Assembly: GCA_030761205.1 (NCBI GenBank)
Contig: JAULJL010000039.1
Coordinates: forward strand, 4,412,001-4,476,000
Length of the DNA: 64,000 nucleotides
Source: Fremontodendron californicum
Taxonomy: Eukaryota; Streptophyta; Magnoliopsida; Malvales; Malvaceae
Direction: 5' to 3'
Part shown: positions 35,774 to 46,591 of the stretch, piece after piece
How the letters are laid out: the number at the start of each line of letters is the position of its first letter
Numbering within the stretch: position 1 is the stretch's first letter
Notes under the pieces: model-generated
The model's input: only the letters and a program-made list of their open reading frames with translations
The model's database searches: none
What the model was told of the DNA's origin: nothing
Translations under genes and position numbers: made by a program

Positions 35774-37235
35774 ATGGCATCATCGCTCTCTCTCAAGCCT
35801 TTCGTTTCCTCGCTCTGCTCTGATCGTACCCGCAACAACGTGAGTCTCTTTTTCCTTTTTCATTTTATCCGTAATTTTTCTTTCAAAATGATTTTTTGTT
35901 TCCATTTTTCGTTTTGTTTTAAAACTCTGAAATTACTGGGTGCAGTGGAACTTTTTCCTCCAATAATAATTCTGATAATGTCTGATTAAAGCTTTTATGA
36001 ATTGAGCTTTTCTAACGTTGATGAGGGACATGTAAATTTAGAAAGAAAAGGAAAGTTTTTATTCTTTTTATTCTTATATTTTATTTACTAAGAATTTTGC
36101 TACTGTAATTGAAGCCTTCAAAACTGTTATAAAGCACTTGCCTTTGTTGAATATTAATGTATATAAAACGTATTGTTTAATTTTTTATTTTTTTACTTGT
36201 AAGAGCAAAAAGCTTAAAGTGTGTTTGGATATAAAACAAATTAATTTATTTTTATTTTTTGGATATATGCATTTTTTTTTTTTGATTTAGAATAATTGTG
36301 TAAGAATTGATTGCATTTTAGAAGTTTTCAACAAGCAAAAATAAAATAACAAAAGCAACGATTAAATGGAGCCTTTGCAAATAAGTAATAACTGAAATAA
36401 TGACATGGAAAACATGATTCTGTTTGTTATTTATGTAGGGTTCTTTGCTAGAGAATTTCCCAAGAAATTTTCAGGTTAAGAAGGAATTAAGTTTAGAGGG
36501 AAGGCAGCAGTTGTCTACAAAGCAATTCAGATTGAATTGTTCAGGGCACAGGGACATGGATGTGAGTGCTTCAGTTTTGATTGATTCTGTAACAGAGTAC
36601 TCAATTGGTTTGTGCCATTCTTTTATGGTTTCTAAATTTATGGTTACCTTGGTATCTAGAATTGTTATTTTATTTATTTATTTATTTATTTTGTATGATG
36701 CCGAACTGGATGTTAAGGAGGAGGAGCCTAGCATTTCGACATTATTGATGAATTTTGATAGTAAGTTTGATCCCTATGGTGCAATGAGTACACCGCTTTA
36801 CCAAACGGCTACATTTAAGCAAGTAAGCCTATGAAATATGTTATTTTGCAGTATCTTTTACTAATTGTTTATCTATCTGCAACACTTCGGGAAAGAAAGA
36901 AAATTTAAGAATTTTTTGAATTTCTAAGGTGTAGGGTTTTAGGGTTTAAATGATTGTGCTTAGTTTAATGTTTCTCTTGCAACAAGCTTTTGTAGTTTGA
37001 TTCATATACTGAATTTCTAGCATATTGTGTCAATTCTGATGATAATAGGTTGAACCATAAAGAGTATTAAATGAGATGACACATATCCAAGATCAATCTG
37101 GTTCTTGTATTCTATCTCGGTAGTTTTGATTGGTTTTCATGTAGCCTGCATTCTGACATCAGTTATCGTTGTTTTTTCACCATCTGATGCATATTAATTT
37201 ATATGAAAAATGAAGAATCCAGAAAATAAATGCCT

Positions 37236-37275
<40 letters not shown>

Positions 37276-40200
37276 TCTCCCTCTCTCATGCACACAAATG
37301 CACACTCATATGCTCATAAATACATCAAGACAGGAATGCTTATTATTTATTTCCTGTCTATATATGGGATCCCATTCAGGTGAGACTTTGATTTCCTTTT
37401 TTTATACTTTGTTTTGAAGCCTTCGGCAACTGAAAATGGGCCCTATGATTATACTAGAAGTGGAAATCCTACACGGGATGTTTTGGAAAGGTGTAATTTT
37501 GTGTTTTGCCATACTCAGCAAGTCAGCATAGTTGAAGGACTTCTATTCTTCATCAGTGAAACCAATCATTTCACCTTCTTTCATGTACTTTTCTGGAGTT
37601 TTAAGCTGTTTGTATTCTTATCTTATAGGCTCTTGGCAAAGCTTGAGAAGGCAGATCGAGCATTTTGCTTTACCAGTGGAATGGCTGCTTTGTCTGCTGT
37701 TGCTAATCTTGTTGGAACTGGTACTTTTTTTATTACTTTTGCTGTTTCCTTTTGCAGTATATTTCATTTGAGTTTTATATGCTTATAATCTCTTACGAAG
37801 TTTGAGAATGGCTATGATGGTATATTTTCATCCGCATGACAATGTTTCAATCCACTTGTTGCCCTTTCACTAATTGTTATGTAGTTATAAGAGTCAGATT
37901 TTTTCCTTTTTGCTCATTGTCCTTGCTCAGTGCATTTTTTTATAGTTACTTGTGAGTCTGTTGTTTATTTCTCTAAAAGCCTTTCATTCCTTTCGTGCAC
38001 TTTAAGCAAACCTTAATAATATTGTTTTTCTCTTCTTTTAGGCCAAGAAATTGTTGCCGGAGATGACATCTATGGTGGTTCTGATCGTTTATTATCTCAA
38101 GTAACTCCAAAATCTGGAGTTGTGGTGAAGTTAGTATATTCTCTTCTTTTGTTCACTGTGATCCTACTGTTATAGAAATCTGATATAAATTGCTTCAAAT
38201 GTTTAGACGAGTAAACACCAGTGATCTAGGCGAAGTTGCAGCAGTTATTGGCCCCAGGACAAAGCTTGTGTGGCTGGAGAGTCCTACCAACCCTCGACAA
38301 CAAATTGCTGATATTCGTGTGACACATTTTTCTTTTCTCAAAATCATATTTTTCATTGACAAGAATGTTTAGATTTTGTTGATCCTGCAGTCACAGTTGT
38401 TAGATATATGTTAATTTGACATTTTACTAAAATGCATTGATCTTCATCTAATAATGCATATCTATTATGTTTTCTGCCCATGACAAGATATAAAAGGGTT
38501 GTGCATGATTTAAATCTATCGTCGCTTTTTATACCCTGAATCATTTTTGTTGTGGTTATATGTGTGCACACCTTTGTACTTAGAGGTGCTCATGGGCCGC
38601 GGCCCGATTTTTTTTTTTATTTCCTTGCCCAGGCCCTGCCTTGGGTCGGGCCGGGCCGCCGGCCCATATTCACTGTTCACAATATTAAAAAATATTTTTT
38701 GTTATTTTTTTAATATATTTTTAAAATTAAATTTAAAAAATATTATTTTTTATTAAATGAACAGTGATCTGGGCTAGGCCAGGCCGGCCCGGATCACTAA
38801 AAGACCTGCCCAGGCCCGGCCCAATACGGGCCAGCCCTGCCGGGGCAGGCGGGCTGCCTGGCCCTTGAGCAGGTCTTGTACTTAAGTTCGTTCTTTCGTT
38901 GCTGAAATCATAATTACAAGGTGCTCCTCTAAATTCTGATAGCAAAATGTTTTTTTTTTTTTCTTTCTGTTTGTCTAATTTCAGAAAATAGCAGAAATGG
39001 CTCATGCTTATGGGGCCATTGTGTTGGTGGACAACAGTATTATGTCCCCGGTATTGTCTCAGCCATTGGAACTTGGAGCAGGTATCAACAATATACATAG
39101 CTGTGGGTTCAGTTTTAAATTTTTAAAGGAGTCTATGCTTCCAGATTATTGGTAATTTTGATTGGTTCATCTTGTTTCAGACATTGTCATGCACTCCGCT
39201 ACTAAATTTATAGCTGGACATAGTGACATCATGGCAGGCGTGCTTGCTGTTAAAGGAGAGAGGTTTTAGTTCCTTTTCCATGCAATTCTATAGCACATCT
39301 TGGAGACTATACCTATCTTAAAATTCATAATATATATTTAAAGATCGATCAATATTTGATGATTTGAAGTCTTTATAATCATCATGTATGCTTTCTACTT
39401 TCATGTGGACGAATCTTTGCTTTATCTTCTTTCCTCTTGATTTTTTTCCCTACATGCTTCTTTTCCACTTGTTTAAGAAAAGGAAGAAAAGGGTTATAAG
39501 ACAATGTTCCTGTAAATTAAGTGTACGACATTGAACATCAAACTTCCAATTGAGGAAGGGGAAATATAACATGATTTCTTGGAACTTTGATAGAAAGACT
39601 TTATATCCCAACTTCATTGTTGTTTCTCATACTTCTTGATTGAGTTCTTTGGAGTAGAAAAGACATAATTGTTTAAACTTTGATTGTCAAAGAATTGTTG
39701 CTTTTTTTTGACAATACTATGCAGCAGAGGAAGATGCTAATTGAAGGATTAAATAATTTGGGGGATTCATTATATTAGTTTTGTATGTAATTTTAATAGG
39801 ATCAATTGCAATTTATATATATTTTGCCTATTGTTATTTGGGTTATCTATACTATTTATTCTTGCTTGGTTTCTGAGTACTAGGATTCTAGTCTGTAATT
39901 TACTTAGTTTCAGTTGCTTTCGATGATGAATTCTGTCTAATTAAGTCTTGGAAGATTAGAGGGTGGCCCTAAGTAACTCTTTCTTGAATTTTGAAGAACT
40001 AATCTTCTTCACATTTGTGCTAACACTTAGTTGGAACCTCTGCATCAGTTTTCTCTGAACCAGACACAATCTTTTCACAACTTAGTTGGAACCTCTGCAT
40101 CAGTTTTCTCTGAACCAGACACAATCTTTTCACAAATGTCCCTTTTTCCAGAATTCAAACATCAGTATTTCTTTAAATATAAGTATTATTAGAAGCTTGT

Positions 40201-42461
40201 GACAATAAAAGAATTCTAAATTACCCTCATTCTGCGTAATTGGTGTCCTAGATGAACTCATCTAATGCATCTCTAATCTCTTCTTACTTGCTCATAAAAA
40301 ATGGTAAAGTCTTGATATGGTTATTTAAAAAATTAATCAACTTGTAGGACTTAAAAAATTATAAAATATAGCAAAAAAAGTCTACCTCTTTTCAATTTGC
40401 GTCCCCAAATTCTTTTTTTTAATTCAACAATTCTACTATCTTGCCATGAATTATACACATAAGAATGCTATCAGAATTTTTTTTTTTTTTGCTTATTTGT
40501 ATGCACTTTTCTTATTAGTAGTTGTTATCATCAAACTCTTTCTATTTTTCTACTAAAGTATTCTATGTTGCTCCAACTCTTCATTTTTCTTAAAGTACTC
40601 AATGTCCGACACCCATGTCCGACGCATATCCGGACATGGGTATGGAGATATGATCCTCCAATGACCTTCCAAATACATGGAAATCTTATAAAAATTGAAC
40701 ATACCCGTGTCCGACACTCACACCCGAGTCCGAGTAACATAGAGAGTATTTAACTTCCAATTTTAATTAATTTTTATTGGTTATATTTCCTTATTGTTCC
40801 CTTCCTAATTCCTAATACTTTTTTTCTTTTAACTTTCACTAGCTTGGCAAAGGAGTTGTATTTCCTACAAAATGCAGTCGGCTCTGGTTTAGCTCCTTTT
40901 GATTGTTGGATCTGTTTAAGAGGTATCAAGACCATGGCATTGCGTGTTGGAAAGCAACAGGTGATGCTTTAGATATTTTTTATTGCTGCACGTAATTTTA
41001 TAAAGTATTTATTTGATTGAATGATGCTGCTTGGTTCTGATGTTTGCTATCTTCTGTTTGTTGACATCATATATCAATCTGCTTCGTGTTGGACTTGGGG
41101 AAATGGAATAGCCTAGATATATGATTTAGCCTATTCTTATACAACACTAGTTAAGACATAACAGACGTGACTAATTATGACAATTTATGTGAGTAAATTT
41201 GTGAAGACCTTGATATGGAGAAAGAGGGGTTTTGGATCCACAAATCCCACCCTGCATTAATGCAGTGTGCTGAATGTGGCAATTAAATAGCTAATATTAT
41301 ATGTTTGGATCACACGGTGAGTTGTTTGATCTAGCTTGGGCATAAGGAGTTGGATAAGGTGTTGACATGCTCATGCTCTTGCTCTCTGTGTACCTTCCCT
41401 TTATTTATTTCTTATTGACATGATGAACCCCATCCCCTCCCTTCTCTCTCCTCCCACTTTCTGATAGCTAAATCATGTATATGTGTATGTATAGGTGTAG
41501 GTGTAGGTGTATGTTTATGTATATGTCTGCATTCACTCTTGATCTCATCTGGTTACTGTTACTTTGCATGGCTAGATCTAAAGTAAGAAGAAAGTTATTA
41601 GTTTAGAACTGTACTTTTTTTGGTACATATGGATTAAGCCTTGGACTATACAATGTGAGGTAGCCCTCTTGCATCCCAAGATTCCAATTCGAGACCACCA
41701 AGTTGAAGTCTCAAGTTCTAACCACCGGGCAAGGACGAAGTGAGAAATTCTTCATATGTTGGGGGGGGGGGGAGTAACAGTAAAATTAGTTGACATAATA
41801 ATATCAATATATTTATCATATTGATTGAAAAGCAATTTTTTTTTTAATTTAAGGAAATAAAAGATCTTAGATAAATTTTTTTAAAGAGAATAAGTTAATA
41901 ATGAGGTTTAAAAGTAAAAAGGTTAACAAATTTATCATATTAATGTACAAATTTTATAAAGGCCGGGCCAAAACAAAATTTTACTTCTGTGTGGCTGAGA
42001 AAAGGGGGGTGAGATTCATCCCTGCTACTAGCATGTCCCCTTGATGATGGTCTGATTTGTACTTTGACAAATTAGACATATTTTTCTGTCAGTCGTGTGC
42101 CTAGGCGCGCCTACGCCTTGCGCCTTAGCGTTAGATAACAAAAGCGCCTCAGACCCTTTCGGGCGAGGCGCATTTGATCAGGCGCGCTTTTTTGTAAGGC
42201 GATAGGCGTAAAAAAAGCCTGCTTGATTGAAGTTTTCTTTAATTTTTTTTTTTTATTTTAACTTTTTTCATTAGATGTACCTTTACTAGTAAGAAATGGG
42301 ATAGTATCAAACTCTCTACTTCTCAATATTTGAGTATTCAATAACAGACATGGGACCATAAGAAAATCATGCATATTGGGCAACAAAAAGAAATTGCATG
42401 TTTTGTAGATAAACTGGACCACCTTTTAAAGTTTATTATCATAATTATATAACTTAAGCTT

Positions 42462-42498
<37 letters not shown>

Positions 42499-44200
42499 AA
42501 AAACACATGTATACATATTGCGCCTTACTTCACCCAGGCGAGCGCTTTTTTTGCGCCTTGTGCCTGAGGCAATATAAGGGCTCTAGCGCCTAGAGTGCAC
42601 CTTGCGCCCTTGACAACACTGCACTAGTGTTAACTGTATGCTGACATTATTTTTGCAGTGATCATCTACTTTAGTTAAGGCTACTGAAGAATTTTACTGT
42701 TTCCTATTTTCTGGCTTTAGCAATCTTCTATCTTGCTATGTTACTATTTTCGTCATAGTTGTAACAGTTGAAATTTGCTCGAGTTCAAATTTCAAACCAA
42801 GGTTTCTGAATCTCCTACAGGAAAATGCACAGAAGATAGCCGAGTTCCTTTCTTCCCATCCACTAGTGAAGAAAGTTAACTATGCTGGTCTTCCTGATCA
42901 CCCCGGACATGATTTACATTATTCTCAGGTATTGGTGATAGATGTAAATTCCAATTTCAACATCGTTGTGTTTAATATCCTTGAATTAAATACCCTAAAC
43001 TCGCTCTTGCAGGCAAAGGGTGCAGGATCTGTGCTTAGTTTTTTGACAGGTTCGCTGGCACTCTCGAAGCATGTTGTTGAGACTACTAAATACTTCAGCA
43101 TAACAGTTAGTTTCGGTAATAACACTTCCTAACCAAAGTATATACATGCCTTGCACTAATCTTAATCTTGAGCAATTGGTTTCTTTATGACATTCACATG
43201 GACAAGCCTAAAATGATGACCAAAATCTGTATTCTATGAGGATCCATATTGTTCTCCAAAATAATATAATGCATTTATTGAACTTTAGTACTAAATATTT
43301 TTCTTAAAAGAAAAAGGCTCCTTGCATTTAAAAACCCTTTTAGCTGTCAATCTGAACTTTTGAAAATCTTCTGTGATGGAATTTGTTTCACTTGCCTTAA
43401 TAGATTCCATTTCTTAAAGAGGGAAAAACCATATAGTCGAGTCCTAAAAGGAAATTAATAGGAAAAAAAAAATCGTTTAGTGGATAACAAAAGATTGTTT
43501 AGTTCTCAGATGGTGTAGATGTATTCTTTCAATCTTAAATGTTGATGGAAGAACAAAAGATTGTTTCTACTAGAGATAATCTTTCACCTATTACAATATG
43601 CATGCTTTTTCATGGATAATATTTTCATATTTTACATCACATTAGATTACTTTGAATCTTATAATGTTAAGTTAGTGGTCAGATAGGATTATCAAGTTGT
43701 GATCTATGTTGCTCCGACTCTTCATTTTTCTTGAAGTATCCGTGTCCGACGCATATCCGGACATGGGTATGGGGATATAATTTTCCAAGAACCCTCCAAA
43801 TACATGAAAATATTGGAAAAAAATTGAACATATCCGTGTCCGACACTTACACTCGAGTCCGAGTAACATAGGTTGTGATTGTTCTGCAAAATAAGTTACA
43901 AGATAGTCGATAGCGGTGACTAACATTTTGGTGGATTTAATGCTAAGAAATGTTTTAGATGTTGAACTTGTCGAACCCTTTGGCTGCGATCGAAACTCAG
44001 TATGTGATTGTGATTAATTATTAGGGAGCGTGAAATCTCTCATAAGCATGCCGTGCTTCATGTCCCATGCAAGCATACCGAGTGCAGTACGTGAGGCTAG
44101 AGGTCTAACCGAAGATCTTGTTCGTATATCCGTTGGAATTGAGGATGTAAATGACCTAATTGCAGATTTGGACAATGCCCTCAGAACTGGCCCTTTGTAG
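35774..44200 (+). CDS. CBL: Cystathionine beta-lyase, chloroplastic (13 exons)
   Basis: This PLP enzyme splits L-cystathionine to homocysteine, pyruvate and ammonia, the penultimate step of methionine synthesis in plastids. Exons: 35774-35839, 36439-36588, about 36697-36822, 37420-37490, 37629-37720, 38042-38129, 38207-38318, 38985-39081, 39181-39262, 40843-40960, 42821-42928, 43013-43115, 44025-44200. They join in frame to 462 residues, close to the family's length of about 464. The Ser-rich start (MASSLSLKPFVSS) fits a transit peptide. Landmarks are YDYTRSGNPTR (about 123-133, PLP phosphate contact from the neighbouring subunit), CFTSGMAALSA, VDNSIMSP and HSATKFIAGHSD, whose Lys (about 276) is the Schiff-base lysine. 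The end LVRISVGIED is typical. All introns are GT-AG except intron 2, where no AG precedes the expected exon 3 start. Exon 3 could instead begin at 36718, still in frame. Confidence 0.95.
37238..37287 (+). repeat. (CT)n microsatellite in CBL intron 3
   Basis: About 24 CT units, slightly interrupted by CA and CC near the end. Confidence 0.95.
38583..38876. mobile_element. hAT-like MITE with GC-rich ends in CBL intron 7
   Basis: A 294-bp element starts GAGGTGCTCATGGGCC and ends GGCCCTTGAGCAGGTCT. It is flanked by a perfect 8-bp duplication TGTACTTA (38575-38582 and 38877-38884). It has GGGCCGGGCC-rich arms and an AT-rich centre flanked by CACTGTTCAC and GAACAGTG. The 8-bp duplication points to the hAT superfamily. 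No transposase is encoded. Confidence 0.8.
40025..40136 (+). repeat. Perfect tandem duplication of about 55 bp in CBL intron 9
   Basis: ACTTAGTTGGAACCTCTGCA starts one copy at about 40026 and another at about 40081. Each runs to ATCTTTTCACAA without a visible difference. Confidence 0.85.
40563..40742. mobile_element. CTATGTTRCTC MITE, copy 1 (CBL intron 9)
   Basis: A 180-bp element has terminal inverted repeats CTATGTTGCTCCAACTC and GAGTCCGAGTAACATAG. It is flanked by AAAGTATT and AGAGTATT (7 of 8 match). Inside are several GTCCGACAC and GTCCGACGC words. It is closely related to 43704-43871. Confidence 0.85.
41611..41740 (-). mobile_element. SINE-like copy in CBL intron 10
   Basis: The minus strand reads GGTGGTTAGAACTTGAGAC (A-box-like), then GGTCTCGAATTGGAATC (B-box-like), then CTCACATTGTATAG and CATATGTACC. 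The same order and words occur at 59253-59400. This suggests a tRNA-derived SINE. No poly-A tail or target duplication could be fixed. Confidence 0.45.
42085..42615. mobile_element. GCGCCT-rich inverted-repeat element in CBL intron 10
   Basis: Both ends (42092-42215 and 42518-42610) are dense in GCGCCT and AGGCGC words in opposite orientation around an AT-rich centre, as in a foldback or MITE-like element. The ends are diverged and no target duplication was found. The class is unknown. Confidence 0.55.
42462..42495 (+). repeat. (TA)n(CA)n microsatellite
   Basis: TA repeats to 42480 pass into AC repeats to 42495, inside the GCGCCT-rich element. Confidence 0.9.
43704..43871. mobile_element. 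CTATGTTRCTC MITE, copy 2 (CBL intron 12), perfect target duplication
   Basis: A 168-bp element has ends CTATGTTGCTCCGACTC and GAGTCCGAGTAACATAG. It is flanked by perfect 8-bp copies of GTTGTGAT (43696-43703 and 43872-43879). The 8-bp duplication supports hAT-type mobilisation. It is non-coding. Confidence 0.92.
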
Positions 44201-44293
44201 TAGCTGCCTGCTTGCCTTGCCTTGCCTTGCCTGCTAGATGATGTCGAGTCGAGATTAGGCTTTAAACTTTTTATTTTATATAATTAATGAGTT

Positions 44294-44299
44294 AATAAA
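44294..44299 (+). terminator. Candidate polyadenylation signal of CBL
   Basis: AATAAA lies 94 bp after the stop codon, in TTAATAAATGAG. Plant signals are loose, so this is only a candidate. Confidence 0.4.
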
Positions 44300-44300
44300 T

Positions 44301-46591
44301 GAGAGATTAATTTAAAATTAATCATCTGGAGTAGCTTTTACTATGTTGAATATTGATAGAATATAACTTATATATATAATTAAGTATAAAAAAATGTATG
44401 GTTGTTATTATTCTTTTTTAAATTAGTTTAAAGGAGTTTGGGATTTGAATGCAAATAATATAGAACTTATGGACTATATTTACTCATTTTGTCTCTTGCA
44501 TTTCTTAATCTAAATATTTTTTAGCAGGATAAAAATTTTAAACTTCACAACACGTGCCAATCATTTAAATGTGCTCGTAAATTTTAAAACTTCACTGTCA
44601 TAGTTTTCTGTAGTAATGTTTTTTTTTTTTTTTTTAATAAAAAAATAGTGCAATGACGCTTAATAATACAATATTTGAACGATTATAATCCCAAAGGAAA
44701 ATTCTTAAGATAATTTTAGAAATAACATGATTATATAATTTAAAAAAAAAAATTAAAACAAGATATGACATGATTATATGATAAAAAAAAATATGATACA
44801 TTTATATTCGATACATATTTGAATATATTAATATGAACTTTTAAATATATAAAAAAAAAAAATTAAAAATTAAAAACACTTGTATCGAATAATATATACA
44901 CGTATCTGATATTCATTTTTCAATTCGGACACTTTCGAATATAGGTAATAGTAATAGACAATTGAGGCTGAAACTGGCCGTGACTCGAAATAATCCTTCA
45001 ACTTCAGTATTCAAGAATCAAGAGGTGCAAATTAAAGGCAAAATGACAAATTTAAAGCCATTCCACCAAACAAATCTAAAACCCGATCATAAAACTTTCT
45101 GATATTCATATTTCTGCATATTGGTTCACAAACTTTTAACATTAAACTCCACAAAACTATTTCGGAAGATTCTGAACATAATCCACATAAACATTATATT
45201 ATTCCACAATCCCCATTCCAAAACGAAAAGGCATTAGTTATATAGTAAGCAAAATGCATATCCATGTTTACCTGTCGATAAAACGATCATTAACCAAATG
45301 ACACTAGAGTTTGCCAACAGATTCCAAGAGAAAGCAGTCAGCTTCCGCGGACTCCCATGGGCAGAAAAAAACTGTATGTTTCGTTTGAATTTATTTTTTT
45401 AACTTCTTTTTTCCCTCTCCGAACCATCCAATCGTCAACTTTCATCGCTACCAATGATGTCAGTGAAGAACTTCTAATCCATCAATCAAAGCAAGTTGAG
45501 TTGATGACTTCTAAAATGCTATATACAACAAAACCCTTTTTCACCTAGGGGAGCAGTTGGACCTGCAGTAAAACATTGCACAAAATGCATTGAAAGTGAT
45601 TGCTTTCCACCGAATAAAATAAAAATGCAGAGGAATAAAATTTTGATCACACGAAACGAAACTAATGATACATTATATTTTAAGAATATCACTATCTACG
45701 AAATCCTATGTTACTCGGATTCCGGATTGAGTGTCAAATACGGCTATAGGTCCGACACGAGTAGATCTGCTCACGGACCCGGCAACCCACCCGGGCCAGA
45801 TTATTGTTCACGTATTAAAATAATAATATTTTAAAAAAATTTAATTATAAAAATATATAAAAAATAATTTTTTATTTTTTTATATAGAAATTACTGTTCA
45901 TCCGAGCCGGGTAGAGAAATAAAAAAAATTCTGGGCCGCGACCCGACCCGGCCCATGAGCAGGTCTATGCTCAATTTTTTAGAAGACAATGCTTGGTAAT
46001 GGACAACAATGACGCAGTGAAAGAGTAGTTTCATTTCAATTTATGCATGCATTTTCTTGCGGTTAAAAGAAGCTCACCAAATTTAGCATTGAAGAATGAA
46101 TTAGATCATTATATTAAAACACTAAATACTAATTAATTAAAGTTGAAAGGAGAGCATACAAACTTATCAAAATGCTGAATATCAAATTACTTTTTGGAAC
46201 TCCCCAGAAGATAAAATAAAATAAAAAATCAAGCAAAGTACAAGAGGTGAAAACAGATAACCAACTAGATTTTCTAGATCTCATAGTTAAACTGTAATAG
46301 TTGGAATAAATATTTAACTGAAAATATTCATGGCTTGAATCAAAGATTAAGTAATACTTTGTTGTTTTATGATATGACACACAACAGAAAAATCTATTGA
46401 CAAACGAAATGAAACTGAGAAAACACAAAATATTGGCAGTATAGAATCTTAGCAGCTGCAAAAACTTGTCTCAAAAGGATCCAGCATGCAAGTAAATTCC
46501 ACAACAGTTGCTAGCACAGCTGATAAATGAAAACAGAAACTAAATAAATATATATATTCGTTGTAAACCAATACCATTGACGTTGTTAGGG
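44301..46591. other. Convergent intergenic region
   Basis: AT-rich 3' flanks of CBL and the next gene. Apart from the nested MITEs at 45.7-46.0 kb no gene or structured feature is visible. Confidence 0.6.
45706..45990. mobile_element. Nested MITEs: GC-rich hAT-like copy (45764-45966) inside a CTATGTTRCTC MITE
   Basis: CTATGTTACTCGGATTCCGG at 45706 matches the end of the CTATGTTRCTC family in inverse orientation. At 45764 this sequence is cut by GATCTGCTCACGGACCCGG...GACCCGGCCCATGAGCAGGTC, a relative of the element at 38583-38876 with the same GC-rich ends and GTTCAC centre. TATGCTCAATTTTTT, expected of the outer MITE, resumes at about 45965. The far end of the outer copy is decayed and no target duplication remains. 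Confidence 0.7.

Noticed and set aside
36589..36717. Open frame running through CBL intron 2 as a single 129-codon exon
   Set aside because: The intervening residues are hydrophobic, derived from a (TTTA)n tract, and absent from known cystathionine beta-lyases. Kept as an intron, with the acceptor flagged as a finding.
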